NCBI RefSeq assembly: GCF_026725475.1
Contig: NZ_CP109965.1
Span: 1,612,001 to 1,676,000 of the forward strand
DNA length: 64,000 bases
From: Catenovulum adriaticum
Lineage (GTDB): Bacteria; Pseudomonadota; Gammaproteobacteria; Enterobacterales; Alteromonadaceae
Reading direction: 5' to 3'
Shown here: positions 46,203 to 56,309 of the stretch, in pieces
How the letters are laid out: every line of letters starts with the position of its first letter
Numbering within the stretch: position 1 is the first letter of the stretch
Position numbers and translations under genes: made by a program
Notes under the pieces: model-generated
What the model saw: only the letters and a program-made list of their open reading frames with translations
Databases searched by the model: none
Told to the model about the DNA's origin: nothing

Positions 46203-46834
46203 TATAACGAAACCGTCCCGTTATCTTGCGCTAAGTTATCAAGTTTCATTTTTAAACCTGGGTTTCCTGCTAAGCCATCGTTATCTGCTGCAGTTTGATA
46301 TGCACTACGTGCACCTGATTCATCACCTTTTTCTAACAGGATATCACCTTTTAACTCAGAAAATTGGGCAGTGAAAGCTGTGGTTTCAGGCTGCTGAACA
46401 AGCGCTAATGCTTGTTCGCTATCACCTGAAGCAATTAACACTCGTGCTAAACGGTAAGTCGCTAAATCAATCAGTGCTGGATCATTACTATTATCGGCAA
46501 CCCATTTCAGTTGAGTTGAAGCTTGTGTTAATTCACCAGCTTCAACGAATGATTTTGCAAGTTGTAGAGCCGCTAAACTTGCATAGCCAGAATCAGCTTC
46601 ACTTTCAATAAAAGTTTGTACTTGTTCGCTGTTAGCGACTGACAAGTTTTCAGTAGCATCTTGATAAGCTAAAGACTGAGCTTCTTGCTCTGCTTTTTGG
46701 TTTGATTGGTACCAATTCCAACCGTAGATACTGGCTAAACCAACCACTACCCCACCGATAATCGCGTTACCGTATTTACTCCAAAATGATTTAATAGCTT
46801 CAACTTGTTGTTCTTCTGTAGAATAAATTTCCAT
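46202..46834 (-). CDS. yfgM: YfgM family ancillary SecYEG translocon subunit
   Basis: A 210-residue inner-membrane protein with an N-terminal TM (about 23-41) and a periplasmic TPR-like domain. It interacts with the SecYEG translocon and the chaperone PpiD. It lies 10 bp after hisS and overlaps bamB, the canonical gene order. Confidence 0.92.
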   Translation of the reverse strand: MEIYSTEEQQVEAIKSFWSKYGNAIIGGVVVGLASIYGWNWYQSNQKAEQEAQSLAYQDATENLSVANSEQVQTFIESEADSGYASLAALQLAKSFVEAGELTQASTQLKWVADNSNDPALIDLATYRLARVLIASGDSEQALALVQQPETTAFTAQFSELKGDILLEKGDESGARSAYQTAADNDGLAGNPGLKMKLDNLAQDNGTVSL

Positions 46835-46844
46835 GACTGTCCCC

Positions 46845-48143
46845 TTACAGTGCTGCTGTTATAGTTTGAGCGGCATCACTCAAATTAACGGTTGTTTGTT
46901 CTTGTTGTTTACGTAGGTGTTTTACACTGACCGTTTGGTTTGCAATTTCATCTTCTGCAAACACCAACGCTATCTCAGCACCACTTTTATCTGCTTTTTT
47001 AAATTGTTTTTTAAAATTGCCACCACCACAATTCACTTGAATTCGCACATCGGGTAACTCATCTCTTAACTGTTCAATTAATGCAGGGGCTTTAATTTCA
47101 GCCTGCTCTCCAAGCATAACCACATACACATCAACGGTACGGCGCACATCTTGGGTTAAAGACAGAGTCTCTAACATTAAAACTAAACGTTCTAGCCCCA
47201 TTGCAAACCCTACTGCCGGTGTTGCTTTACCACCAAGCTGGGCTACTAATCCATCATAACGGCCGCCTGCACACACTGTGCCTTGCGCACCTAAACTATC
47301 GGTAATCCATTCAAATACCGTATAGTTGTAATAATCTAAACCACGCACTAAACGTTCGTTAATTTGGTATTGGATGCCAAATGCATCTAAACGTTCACAT
47401 AAATTTGAAAAATGTTGTTTTGACTCGTCACCAAAGTAATCATTTAACCGTGGCGCATCTTTTAAAATTAATTGAACATCTGCATTTTTTGTATCTAATA
47501 CACGCAATGGATTAGTTAACATTCTGCGACGGCAATCATCATCTAAAACCGTTTCGTGCTGTTTTAGAAATTCAATCAAGGCTTCTCGATAATTTGCACG
47601 CTCTTCGTTTGAACCTAATGAATTGATTTCTAATCGAACTTGGTTTTCAATACCTAATACTTTCCACATCCGCGCCGTTAACACAATCAATTCCGCATCA
47701 ATGTCAGGACCATTCATCCCAAAGGTTTCAACTCCGAATTGATGAAATTGACGGTAACGTCCTTTTTGAGGTCGCTCGTGACGAAACATAGGTCCCATAT
47801 ACCACAAGCGTTGGATTTGATTATAAAGTAAACCGTGTTCGTTACCCGCTCTAACACAACTTGCTGTGCCTTCAGGTCTTAAGGTTAAACTATCACCATT
47901 TCGATCGTCAAAAGTGTACATTTCTTTTTCGACAATATCAGTCACTTCACCAATTGAACGTTTAAATAGCTCGGTAGCTTCTACGATTGGCATTCTGATT
48001 TCACTATAGCCATAACTATTGACTACGTTTCTAAGTGCTGATTCTACTTTTTGCCAGATTGGAGTTTGACTTGGCAAACAGTCGTTCATGCCTCGAATCG
48101 CCTGAATATTTTTTGACACGCTTTTCTTCTCGCTTAACTTCAC
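46845..48143 (-). CDS. hisS: Histidyl-tRNA synthetase
   Basis: A 432-residue class II synthetase. Motif 2 is at YRQFHQFGVE with RHERPQKGR before it. The histidine-specific motifs LVRGLDYYNYTVFEW and GRYDGL are visible, as is the class II motif 3 GFAMGLERL. The anticodon-binding domain occupies the C-terminal 100 residues. The start could also be a few codons downstream. The 116-bp gap from ispG may hold an internal promoter. Confidence 0.97.
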   Translation of the reverse strand: MKLSEKKSVSKNIQAIRGMNDCLPSQTPIWQKVESALRNVVNSYGYSEIRMPIVEATELFKRSIGEVTDIVEKEMYTFDDRNGDSLTLRPEGTASCVRAGNEHGLLYNQIQRLWYMGPMFRHERPQKGRYRQFHQFGVETFGMNGPDIDAELIVLTARMWKVLGIENQVRLEINSLGSNEERANYREALIEFLKQHETVLDDDCRRRMLTNPLRVLDTKNADVQLILKDAPRLNDYFGDESKQHFSNLCERLDAFGIQYQINERLVRGLDYYNYTVFEWITDSLGAQGTVCAGGRYDGLVAQLGGKATPAVGFAMGLERLVLMLETLSLTQDVRRTVDVYVVMLGEQAEIKAPALIEQLRDELPDVRIQVNCGGGNFKKQFKKADKSGAEIALVFAEDEIANQTVSVKHLRKQQEQTTVNLSDAAQTITAAL

Positions 48144-48259
48144 TCAAGTTTAAAACTTTAGCGGGATTTAATAATTTAAAATAAAGGCCGAATTATAAAG
48201 TTTTTACTATAAAAGGTAAAACTATCGCTGCTCTATTCGCTTGTAGGCTAAAAGCCAAT

Positions 48260-49381
48260 TTATTCATCTAGTTGCTGAATCGCAATTTTGTTTTTTTCTT
48301 CGCTCATGGATGCTTTAGCACGGATATGTTTTTCTAAGCGATCAACAATATTATTATTATCAATTCGCTCTTTTTGCCGTTCACCATCAACATAAAAACC
48401 ACTTTTTTGAGCCGCGCCTGCAAGCCCAATATCAGACGCTAAAGCTTCACCCGGCCCATTTACAACACAGCCAATGATAGATACGTCCATCGAGGTCGTA
48501 ATATCTTCAAGTCGCTGTTCTAATGCATTTACGGTTTTTATCACATCAAATTCTTGTCTTGAACAACTTGGACAAGCAATAAAATTAATGCCTCGGCTAC
48601 GTATTCTAAGCGATTTTAAAATATCGAACCCAACTTTAATTTCTTCTACTGGATCGGCTGCTAGCGAAATTCGAATCGTATCACCGATACCTTCATTTAA
48701 TAAAATACCCAACCCGATTGCAGATTTTACGGCACCCGTTCGAGCACCGCCGGCTTCCGTAATACCTAAATGCAAAGGATTATTAATTTGTTGTGATAAC
48801 AACCGATATGCATCTACCGCTAAAAATACGTCTGATGCTTTAACACTGACTTTAAATTGATCAAAATTCAATTTATCTAAAATATCGACATGACGCATTG
48901 CGGATTCTAATAATGCTTGAGCGTTGGGCTCTTTATATTTTTCTTGAATTTCTTTTTCAAGTGAGCCGCCATTAACCCCTATTCGAATAGGAATATTTTT
49001 GTCTTTAGCGCAATCGACTACCGCTCTAATTCGATCTTCTCTACCGATATTACCAGGGTTAATACGTAAACAGTCAACGCCATACTCGGCAACTTTTAAG
49101 GCAATTCGATAATCAAAATGAATGTCAGCAACCAAAGGGATATTAGTTTGCTGTTTAATTAATTTAAACGCTTCTGCCGCTTCCATGGTCGGCACTGAAA
49201 CTCTGACAATATCAGCACCAGCCTGCTCTACACGTTTAATTTGAGCAACTGTTGCTGCAACATCTGTGGTTAATGTGTTCGTCATGGTTTGCACGGCAAT
49301 TGGCGCATCACCACCAACAGGTACAGAGCCGACCCAGATTTTTTTGGTTTGTTTACGTTGAATTGGCGTTTCTTTAAACAT
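48260..49381 (-). CDS. ispG: 4-hydroxy-3-methylbut-2-enyl-diphosphate synthase IspG
   Basis: A 373-residue [4Fe-4S] enzyme of the MEP isoprenoid pathway. Cluster cysteines are in CPSCSRQEFD and GCVVNGPGEA. The N-terminal TIM barrel includes VQTMTNTLTTDVAATVAQI and GCDIVRVS-type segments. It lies 2 bp after rodZ. Confidence 0.97.
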   Translation of the reverse strand: MFKETPIQRKQTKKIWVGSVPVGGDAPIAVQTMTNTLTTDVAATVAQIKRVEQAGADIVRVSVPTMEAAEAFKLIKQQTNIPLVADIHFDYRIALKVAEYGVDCLRINPGNIGREDRIRAVVDCAKDKNIPIRIGVNGGSLEKEIQEKYKEPNAQALLESAMRHVDILDKLNFDQFKVSVKASDVFLAVDAYRLLSQQINNPLHLGITEAGGARTGAVKSAIGLGILLNEGIGDTIRISLAADPVEEIKVGFDILKSLRIRSRGINFIACPSCSRQEFDVIKTVNALEQRLEDITTSMDVSIIGCVVNGPGEALASDIGLAGAAQKSGFYVDGERQKERIDNNNIVDRLEKHIRAKASMSEEKNKIAIQQLDE

Positions 49382-49383
49382 AA

Positions 49384-50487
49384 TTATCCATTCTCTAGCG
49401 GTAATGAAAAACGAGCGACCATGCCTTTTTTGAATTGACTCATATCGACATTTTGACTTTCAAAGCGAACAGCAACATTTTCAGGCGCACCCAGCGTAAC
49501 TTTAAATGGCGCAACACCGGTTACTTGCATATTGCGTCCTGCTTTTTTAACACCATATGCTATTCGCTCGCCCGTTGAATCGACAACATTAATCCAGCAG
49601 TCTTCTGTAAATTCCATACTGATTTGATTCGCTAAGGCAGAATCTAGCGTTTCGCCTTGGGCCACATCATTGGTTTGAATGTTGTTTGAATTAGACTGAT
49701 TAACATCGGCTTTTGAAATAGCTGTTTCTGCGCTTTTAATGTCTAAGCTTTGTGAAGCGGTTCTAGCAGTCGTCTGCTCGTTGCTTTGACCTGAATTTGC
49801 ATTTTGTGCATCAATCGATGAAACAGCTTCAGTAGTTGGATTAGTTGCTTCAGGTTTAGCGACGCTCATATCTTCAATTTGATTGCTATTCTCAACTCGA
49901 ACCAAATTTGATTCTTTTGTACTTGCACTTTCTGCTGGCGTTACAACTGATTTATTCGTTTGGATGTTATTACCTGCTTGCAAAGCGTTGTTAGGCAACC
50001 CATTAGTAACAGGCGACAAACGACTTTGTGCTTCAGCATTTTGCTCAACTGACAACAGGCTGTCACCTTTAAGCCAAAAGAAGCCAGCTGCGGCTAAAAT
50101 AATAAGTAACAATAAAAAAGGCGCAAATGAAAATTTATGATCTCCATTATCTAGCTTGGGTCGTTTTGAAAAACTCTTCATATCCAACTTAGGATCGGCC
50201 GGTTTAACGCCCTGCTTTTCATATAAACTAATAACCTGTTGATCATCAACACCTAACAACTTTGCATATGATCGCAAATAGCCTTTTGTAAAAGTGGCGG
50301 CGGGCATTTGATCAAAGTGATCTTGTTCTATTGTTTGAACAACAATCAATTTTAAATTTAAGCTATCGGCTACATCTTGCTCAGATAATTGACTTTGAAT
50401 TCGTGCCTGACGTAGTAACTGACCTGGCGTTTGAGTTTCAATGCCAGTCTCTTTTGCTTGCTCTTGTTGCTCTAATTCACTCATCAT
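49384..50487 (-). CDS. rodZ: Cell-shape protein RodZ
   Basis: A 367-residue protein. The N-terminal helix-turn-helix domain (about 22-90) binds MreB in homologues. A TM lies at about 121-139, then a Ser/Asn/Thr-rich periplasmic linker, and a C-terminal domain (about 285-365). The initiator is one of two adjacent Met codons. It overlaps the pilW stop by 4 bp. Confidence 0.94.
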   Translation of the reverse strand: MMSELEQQEQAKETGIETQTPGQLLRQARIQSQLSEQDVADSLNLKLIVVQTIEQDHFDQMPAATFTKGYLRSYAKLLGVDDQQVISLYEKQGVKPADPKLDMKSFSKRPKLDNGDHKFSFAPFLLLLIILAAAGFFWLKGDSLLSVEQNAEAQSRLSPVTNGLPNNALQAGNNIQTNKSVVTPAESASTKESNLVRVENSNQIEDMSVAKPEATNPTTEAVSSIDAQNANSGQSNEQTTARTASQSLDIKSAETAISKADVNQSNSNNIQTNDVAQGETLDSALANQISMEFTEDCWINVVDSTGERIAYGVKKAGRNMQVTGVAPFKVTLGAPENVAVRFESQNVDMSQFKKGMVARFSLPLENG

Positions 50488-51287
50488 TTTAATACAGATT
50501 CTTTATAAAATTTGGCTTGTGGGCTATTGGGAAATTTTGTCATCAATTTAGTTTGATATTGTTTTGCTTGTGACGCCATTCCTTTTTGTTGATAAAGCTG
50601 ATAAGCAAGCCATAAATACACAGGGCTCTGCTTATTAAGCTGTTCTAGCATTTTGAAATACTGCCACGCTTTATCCCAATTTTGTCGATCAATTTCAATT
50701 TGAGTTAAACTGGCTATCGATTTGGTCATTTTACGATCATAACCCAAAGCAGTTATAAAATATGACTTTGCCTGCTCACGATATTCTGGTTTATCTGTGT
50801 TTAATAAACACAGTCCCAAATTTTCATACGTTTGTGCGACCCTAATATAACTATCAAGTTCAACGGCTTGTAAAAAAAGTTTTTTCGCTTTTTCAATATT
50901 GCCTTGATCACACAAAAAAGCACCATAATTATTTAACGCATCGCCATTTTGCTCGTCTAAGGCTATTACTTTTTCATAATAATATTGTGCCTTATCCAAG
51001 TTATTGACCGTTTGATAATAATAAGCAAGCGAATAATTCGCTTGCGCTAAATCAGGTGCAAATTCTAATGCTTTTTCTAAATTATATTTTGCTTGAGCTG
51101 CATTGCCTTTTTGTAAATAAGCTAACCCTAACGAAATTCGAGTTTGCGCAGCTTCAATTTGGTTAACTTGTTTATCAACCACAGGCTTATCGCTGCCAAC
51201 ATAGGTTTTATGTTGAACGCAACCTGTGTTAGCTAATAACAAACAAGCCGCTAAACAAATAAGCGGCTTGTGATAAAAGCGAATCAT
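50484..51287 (-). CDS. pilW: Type IV pilus biogenesis lipoprotein PilW/PilF
   Basis: A 267-residue lipoprotein. The start at 51287 puts a signal peptide ending LLLANTGC23 (lipobox) at the N-terminus. TPR repeats cover about 45-200 (for example LGLAYLQKGNAAQAKYNLEKAL). PilW helps assemble the PilQ secretin. It follows rlmN immediately and overlaps rodZ. Confidence 0.92.
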   Translation of the reverse strand: MIRFYHKPLICLAACLLLANTGCVQHKTYVGSDKPVVDKQVNQIEAAQTRISLGLAYLQKGNAAQAKYNLEKALEFAPDLAQANYSLAYYYQTVNNLDKAQYYYEKVIALDEQNGDALNNYGAFLCDQGNIEKAKKLFLQAVELDSYIRVAQTYENLGLCLLNTDKPEYREQAKSYFITALGYDRKMTKSIASLTQIEIDRQNWDKAWQYFKMLEQLNKQSPVYLWLAYQLYQQKGMASQAKQYQTKLMTKFPNSPQAKFYKESVLK

Positions 51288-51288
51288 A

Positions 51289-52413
51289 TTAGGCCGTTCG
51301 AATATCAATATTTTGGCCTTTTTGCTGTTTTTTCAGCATTCGCTTCGTTCTATCGACCACTTCGCCAACTAGCTGACCACAGGCTGCATCAATATCATCA
51401 CCCCGTGTTTTACGTACAACCGTCGTTAAACCATATTCGGATAAAACTTTTGCAAATCTGTCAATTCTTGAATTACTAGAACGACCATATTCATTGCCAG
51501 GGAACGGGTTAAATGGAATTAAATTAATTTTAGCTGGCGTACCCTTAAGCACTTTAGCCAATTGATGCGCTTGATCTGTGCTATCGTTGACATGATCCAA
51601 CATAATATATTCCACAGTCACTTTTTCATTCGCTTTCGAACCATCAATATAACGACGAGAGGCGGCAAGAAATGCTTCAATATTATATTTTTTATTAATA
51701 GGGACAATCTCGTTTCGCAACTCATCATTTGGCGCATGCAGAGATATTGCTAGTGCAACATCAATTTTTTCTTTTAATTTATCTAATGCTGGTACAACAC
51801 CTGAAGTACTCACAGTTACCCGGCGTTTAGATAAGCCAAAAGCTAAATCATCCATCATTAAATCTAAGGCTGGAACCAAATTATTTAGATTAAGTAAAGG
51901 TTCACCCATCCCCATCATGACCACGTTGGTGATAGGTCGCTTATTCGTCACTTTGACCGGACCAATATCTTTAGCAACTCGCCACACCTGCCCAATAATT
52001 TCTGCTACTGATAAATTTCGATTAAAACCTTGTTGAGCGGTTGAGCAAAACGTACATTCCAGTGCACAACCAACTTGGCTAGACACACATAAAGTGGCAC
52101 GTTCGCCTTCTGGAATCCAAACCGATTCTACTTCTTGGCCGCCTTTGAGTTTCATCGCATATTTAATAGTACCATCTTTAGAGGCTTGGCGAACTGAAAT
52201 CTCCGGGCCTTCTATAGTACATTCTTGCTCTAACTTAGCTCTCAAAGCCTTGCTAAAGTTGTTCATCTGCGAAAAGTCATCCATGCCATAGTGATAAATC
52301 CATTTCATGGCTTGATCTGCCCTAAAGCTTTTTTCACCGATAGAAGCAAAATAATCACGCATTCCGGCGCGATCTAAATCAAGTAAATTAATTTTGGTTT
52401 CATTGGACGACAT
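51289..52413 (-). CDS. rlmN: 23S rRNA/tRNA adenine-C2 methyltransferase RlmN
   Basis: A 374-residue radical SAM enzyme that makes m2A2503 in 23S rRNA and m2A37 in tRNA. The CxxxCxxC motif is CALECTFC, with GMGEPLLN near the SAM site and a conserved C-terminal Cys in AACGQL. The ATG at 52413 is preceded by AGGTG; a GTG start three codons earlier is less likely. Confidence 0.96.
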   Translation of the reverse strand: MSSNETKINLLDLDRAGMRDYFASIGEKSFRADQAMKWIYHYGMDDFSQMNNFSKALRAKLEQECTIEGPEISVRQASKDGTIKYAMKLKGGQEVESVWIPEGERATLCVSSQVGCALECTFCSTAQQGFNRNLSVAEIIGQVWRVAKDIGPVKVTNKRPITNVVMMGMGEPLLNLNNLVPALDLMMDDLAFGLSKRRVTVSTSGVVPALDKLKEKIDVALAISLHAPNDELRNEIVPINKKYNIEAFLAASRRYIDGSKANEKVTVEYIMLDHVNDSTDQAHQLAKVLKGTPAKINLIPFNPFPGNEYGRSSNSRIDRFAKVLSEYGLTTVVRKTRGDDIDAACGQLVGEVVDRTKRMLKKQQKGQNIDIRTA

Positions 52414-52557
52414 TGCTAACACCTAACATAAACAAACAGCCAGTAATTTTACGGAATTCACAGCACAATGCAATCAATAGCGCAGTTTGCCAATCAATTC
52501 GATGATAAAATAAACACCGCATTGGCGGTAAATTTGCACAATCGATAAATACTGGGC

Positions 52558-52986
52558 CTATTCGTAGCTGTTTACTTCGCTTTCTGCAAAAAAGTAAGCA
52601 ATTTCACGCGCTGCGCTTTCAGGACTATCTGAACCATGTACCGCATTAATTGTTACATTTTGACCATAATCAGCTCGAATTGTACCTGTCGCCGCAGATT
52701 CTGGATCCGTTGCGCCCATAATTTCACGGTAAGATTCAATTGCATTTTCTTTTTCAAGTACCAAAGCAACCACAGGCGCTGTTAATAAAAATTGCATTAA
52801 CCTTGGGAAAAAATCACGTTCTTTATGCTCAGCATAAAACCCTTGGGCTTGCTCTTCAGTTAATTTTACCATTTTACAAGCGACTATCGAAAAACCAGCC
52901 GCTTCAAAACGTTGTATAATTGCACCAATTTTACGTGCGCTAACTGCATTTGGTTTGATAATAGATAGAGTGCGTTCAATTGCCAT
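52558..52986 (-). CDS. ndk: Nucleoside diphosphate kinase
   Basis: A 142-residue Ndk with the start AIERTLSIIKPNAV and the active-site His in NAVHGSDSPESA. It balances NTP pools. It is separated from rlmN by 144 bp, in which a short ACCGC/GCGGT stem (52516-52529) may act as a weak terminator. Confidence 0.97.
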   Translation of the reverse strand: MAIERTLSIIKPNAVSARKIGAIIQRFEAAGFSIVACKMVKLTEEQAQGFYAEHKERDFFPRLMQFLLTAPVVALVLEKENAIESYREIMGATDPESAATGTIRADYGQNVTINAVHGSDSPESAAREIAYFFAESEVNSYE

Positions 52987-53131
52987 TATTATATTCCTGA
53001 GTCATATTTACATTGAGGTTCTTTAATCTTACCAAGCTTTTTATAGGGTTCGTCAAGCAATTTCAACTAAATGCGATAAAGTTAACGAATTCATATATAA
53101 CTGGTTAAAATTTATTATAATTTTGGTTATA

Positions 53132-53159
53132 AAAAAGCCAGCAAAGTTGCTGGCTTTTT
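53132..53159 (-). terminator. Terminator of the isc operon
   Basis: A perfect 13-bp stem AAAAAGCCAGCAA/TTGCTGGCTTTTT with a 2-nt loop, and T-runs in the leftward direction, directly after the fdx stop. Confidence 0.9.
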
Positions 53160-53161
53160 AT

Positions 53162-53500
53162 TTAGTGATTTTCACTCACCATATTGATGGTATATTTGGG
53201 TATTTCTACCACCAAGTCTTCGTCTGTAACATAAGCTTGGCAACTTAACCTAGATTCAGCCTCTAATCCCCAAGCTTTATCTAACATGTCGTCTTCTAAT
53301 TCGTCACTTTCTTTTAATGAGTCAAAACCTTCACGAACAACGACATGACAAGTTGTACATGCACAAGATTTTTCACAAGCATGTTCAATATCAATTCCGT
53401 TTTTTAAAGCAACGTCTAATACAGTTTCACCTGTTTCAGCTTCCGATACCGCACCATCAGGGCAAAGCTCTGGGTGAGGTAAAAAAATAATTTGTGGCAT
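53162..53500 (-). CDS. fdx: ISC [2Fe-2S] ferredoxin
   Basis: A 112-residue adrenodoxin-type ferredoxin with the cluster motif CEKSCACTTCHV and a fourth Cys in RLSCQAYV. It supplies electrons for Fe-S cluster assembly on IscU. It is the last gene of the isc operon, 1 bp after hscA; no iscX follows, because the terminator comes immediately. Confidence 0.95.
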   Translation of the reverse strand: MPQIIFLPHPELCPDGAVSEAETGETVLDVALKNGIDIEHACEKSCACTTCHVVVREGFDSLKESDELEDDMLDKAWGLEAESRLSCQAYVTDEDLVVEIPKYTINMVSENH

Positions 53501-53501
53501 T

Positions 53502-55367
53502 TTATATCTCGTCTACCTGTTGGCCTTTAAGGGCTTGTTTTATTGATTCATCCATACGCGCAGCAGCAAAATCTTGACTCAAGTGATCAATTTTTTCAAT
53601 TTGTTTTTTTATTGCGTCTACATCTGATTGCTGAGAAAGCGTTTGTAATTGAGTTAACTCTGCATATAAAGCATTTCTTGCATCGTCCTCTAGCAAATGA
53701 CCATCTGCCTTTAATGCATTTCCTAATGATTCGAGCATTCTAGCTGCTTCCACGACTTGTTCGGCTAAACGTCGAGCTTCAACATCATCTTGTGCATTAT
53801 CAATTGACGATTTCAACATATCTAGTATTTCAGATTCTTCCAAGCCATAGCTAGGTTTAACTTGAATACTGGCTTGCACTTCTGTTGATTTTTCCATTGC
53901 GGTTACCGATAGCAATCCATCTGCATCCACTTGAAATGTGACTCGAATGTGCGCAGCACCAGCAGCCATTGGTGGAATATCGCGTAATTCAAATTTAGCA
54001 AGCGATCGACAATCTTTAACTAATTCACGTTCACCCTGAACTACATGTAAAGCCATAGCTGTTTGACCGTCTTTAAATGTAGTAAATTCTTGAGCTTTAG
54101 CGACGGGAATCGTTGTATTACGGCCAATGATTTTTTCAGTTAGACCGCCCATAGTTTCAAGGCCTAAAGACAATGGCGTTACATCCAATAAAACCATATC
54201 AGAATCTGGCTTATTGCCAACCAAAATATCGGCTTGAATACTAGCGCCAACCGCGACAACTTCATCAGGATCAATTGAATTTAATGGCGTTTGACCAAAA
54301 AATTCAGCCGCTTTTTCTCTCACTAAAGGTACGCGAGTTGAACCACCCACTAAAACTACATCTTTTATTTCATCGGGCTTTAATTCTGCATCTTTCAACG
54401 CGCGTCGGCAAGCGATCATGGTTTTTTGCACTAAAGGCGCGATTAACTCGTTAAATTCAACCAAGGTCAACCTTAGATTGATTTGATTCCCATCATCTAA
54501 CTTAATTTGCACTTGCGTTGAGTCAGCATCTGATAAAGCTTCTTTCGCTTTTTTGGCTTGCTCTTTTAAAACCCGACGCTCACGCGATGATAATGTTTGA
54601 GTTAATTTCGCATTTTGTTTAATCCAATCAACAATGGCTTGGTCAAAATCATCGCCACCTAATGCGGAATCACCGCCAGTTGATAAAACTTCAAATACAC
54701 CTTTATCCAGCTTTAAAATTGAAATATCAAAAGTGCCGCCACCTAAATCGTAAACGGCAATTTCACCTTCTTGCTTTGAATCCAGTCCATAAGCAATAGC
54801 GGCGGCGGTAGGTTCATTTAATAAGCGTAAAACTTTTAACCCTGCAATGCGTGCAGCATCTTTTGTACCTTGGCGTTGAGCATCATCAAAATAAGCGGGG
54901 ACGGTAATTACAGCACCTTGTAATTCGTCGCCTAATACTCGCTCTGCTCTAAGTTTTAAATTCGCCAAAATATCAGCGGAAACCTCTATAGGCGATTTAT
55001 CGCCTTGGCGAGTTTTAATTCTGCTCAGTTGAGCTGAGTCTCCTTCAAAATGGTAAGGTAATTCTGGATAAGTCGTTAATACATCATCTAACGAACGCCC
55101 CATAAAGCGTTTAACCGAAATAATAGTATTTTCAGGATCAGCTTCAGCTTGCGCGAGCGCAGCGTAGCCAACCCGTGTTTCAGATTCTGCGTACTGTACA
55201 ACTGACGGCAGCATTTTAACGCCTGACTCATCCGCTAAGGGCTGAGCTTCACCGCTTCGTACTGTTGCAACTAAAGAATTTGTTGTACCCAAGTCAATAC
55301 CAATCGCCAGCTTTCTTTGGTGAGGAGCGGTAGTTTGACCAGGCTCAGATATTTGTAATAAAGCCAT
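53502..55367 (-). CDS. hscA: Fe-S chaperone HscA
   Basis: A 621-residue Hsp70-type ATPase specialised for IscU. AIGIDLGTTNSLVATV, VYDLGGGTFDISIL and LVGGSTRVPLV are the Hsp70 nucleotide motifs. The substrate domain covers about 390-510. It accepts IscU through its LPPVK motif. It lies 21 bp after hscB. Confidence 0.96.
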   Translation of the reverse strand: MALLQISEPGQTTAPHQRKLAIGIDLGTTNSLVATVRSGEAQPLADESGVKMLPSVVQYAESETRVGYAALAQAEADPENTIISVKRFMGRSLDDVLTTYPELPYHFEGDSAQLSRIKTRQGDKSPIEVSADILANLKLRAERVLGDELQGAVITVPAYFDDAQRQGTKDAARIAGLKVLRLLNEPTAAAIAYGLDSKQEGEIAVYDLGGGTFDISILKLDKGVFEVLSTGGDSALGGDDFDQAIVDWIKQNAKLTQTLSSRERRVLKEQAKKAKEALSDADSTQVQIKLDDGNQINLRLTLVEFNELIAPLVQKTMIACRRALKDAELKPDEIKDVVLVGGSTRVPLVREKAAEFFGQTPLNSIDPDEVVAVGASIQADILVGNKPDSDMVLLDVTPLSLGLETMGGLTEKIIGRNTTIPVAKAQEFTTFKDGQTAMALHVVQGERELVKDCRSLAKFELRDIPPMAAGAAHIRVTFQVDADGLLSVTAMEKSTEVQASIQVKPSYGLEESEILDMLKSSIDNAQDDVEARRLAEQVVEAARMLESLGNALKADGHLLEDDARNALYAELTQLQTLSQQSDVDAIKKQIEKIDHLSQDFAAARMDESIKQALKGQQVDEI

Positions 55368-55388
55368 AATGATTGATTTAATTGATTG

Positions 55389-55904
55389 TTAGTTAGTAAC
55401 TTGGTCTTCAAGTCGTTCGAGCTCGTGATTAAGCTTAATAATAAACTTTAATTTACGAACTGAGTTGGCTGCATCGTCGTATGCAGCGTCAGCGAGCTGC
55501 TGACTAATGGATTGTTGAAGTGTTGCCTGTTCTTGCGCTAATGTTTTTTCAAAATCAACAATTGCGGGAAAAGGGTCACTCATTGCTTGCACATCTTCTA
55601 AGTGCTCACGATACTCCATCTGCTGCATTAAAAATTCTGGATCTTGCAGCGTTTTCGTTTCGTGTGCTAAATCAATACCTACTAAATTAAGTAGATATTC
55701 AGCACGAGCAACGGGTGACTTCAGTGTAGAAAATGCATCATTGATTTGAGCTGATTTTTTTACCGCCAATAAACGTTCAGATTCACTCCCAGATGCATAT
55801 TTATCAGGATGAAAAGCACGCTGCAACTGACGGTAGCGCTCAGCTAATAATTTAACATCAAGGTCATAACCCGCTTCTAAGTTAAACAACTCAAAAAAAT
55901 TCAT
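55389..55904 (-). CDS. hscB: Fe-S co-chaperone HscB
   Basis: A 171-residue J-protein: N-terminal J domain with H32-P-D34, and a C-terminal helical domain that binds IscU. Length is typical for HscB. It stimulates HscA. Confidence 0.95.
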   Translation of the reverse strand: MNFFELFNLEAGYDLDVKLLAERYRQLQRAFHPDKYASGSESERLLAVKKSAQINDAFSTLKSPVARAEYLLNLVGIDLAHETKTLQDPEFLMQQMEYREHLEDVQAMSDPFPAIVDFEKTLAQEQATLQQSISQQLADAAYDDAANSVRKLKFIIKLNHELERLEDQVTN

Positions 55905-55949
55905 TTATCACCTATCGATGCTCGTTATAAAGTTTGCTTGAACTTGGGT

Positions 55950-56273
55950 TTAAACGTGGAAGCTTTCCCCACAACCACACTCATCAGATACATTCGGGTT
56001 ATTAAATTGAAAACCTTCATTTAAACCTTCTTTTGCAAAATCAAGTTCAGTACCGTCAAGGTATAACAATGACTTCGCATCAACGATCACTTTAACGCTT
56101 TTATCTTCAAAAACCTGATCGTCAGCATTCAGTTCATCTACAAATTCAATAATATAAGCCATACCCGAGCAGCCCGAGGTTTTAACCCCTAAGCGCAAAC
56201 CTATGCCTTTTCCTCGATTGTCAAGGAAGTGCTTAACTCGGGTGGCTGCGGCGTCGGTCAATGTCACTGCCAT
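55950..56273 (-). CDS. iscA: A-type Fe-S carrier IscA
   Basis: A 107-residue A-type carrier with the three conserved cysteines: one in VKTSGCSGMAY and two in DECGCGESF. It passes clusters to target apoproteins. Confidence 0.96.
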   Translation of the reverse strand: MAVTLTDAAATRVKHFLDNRGKGIGLRLGVKTSGCSGMAYIIEFVDELNADDQVFEDKSVKVIVDAKSLLYLDGTELDFAKEGLNEGFQFNNPNVSDECGCGESFHV

Positions 56274-56309
56274 TGGGTATAACTCCTAATTTAATGAATA
56301 AAACAAGGC

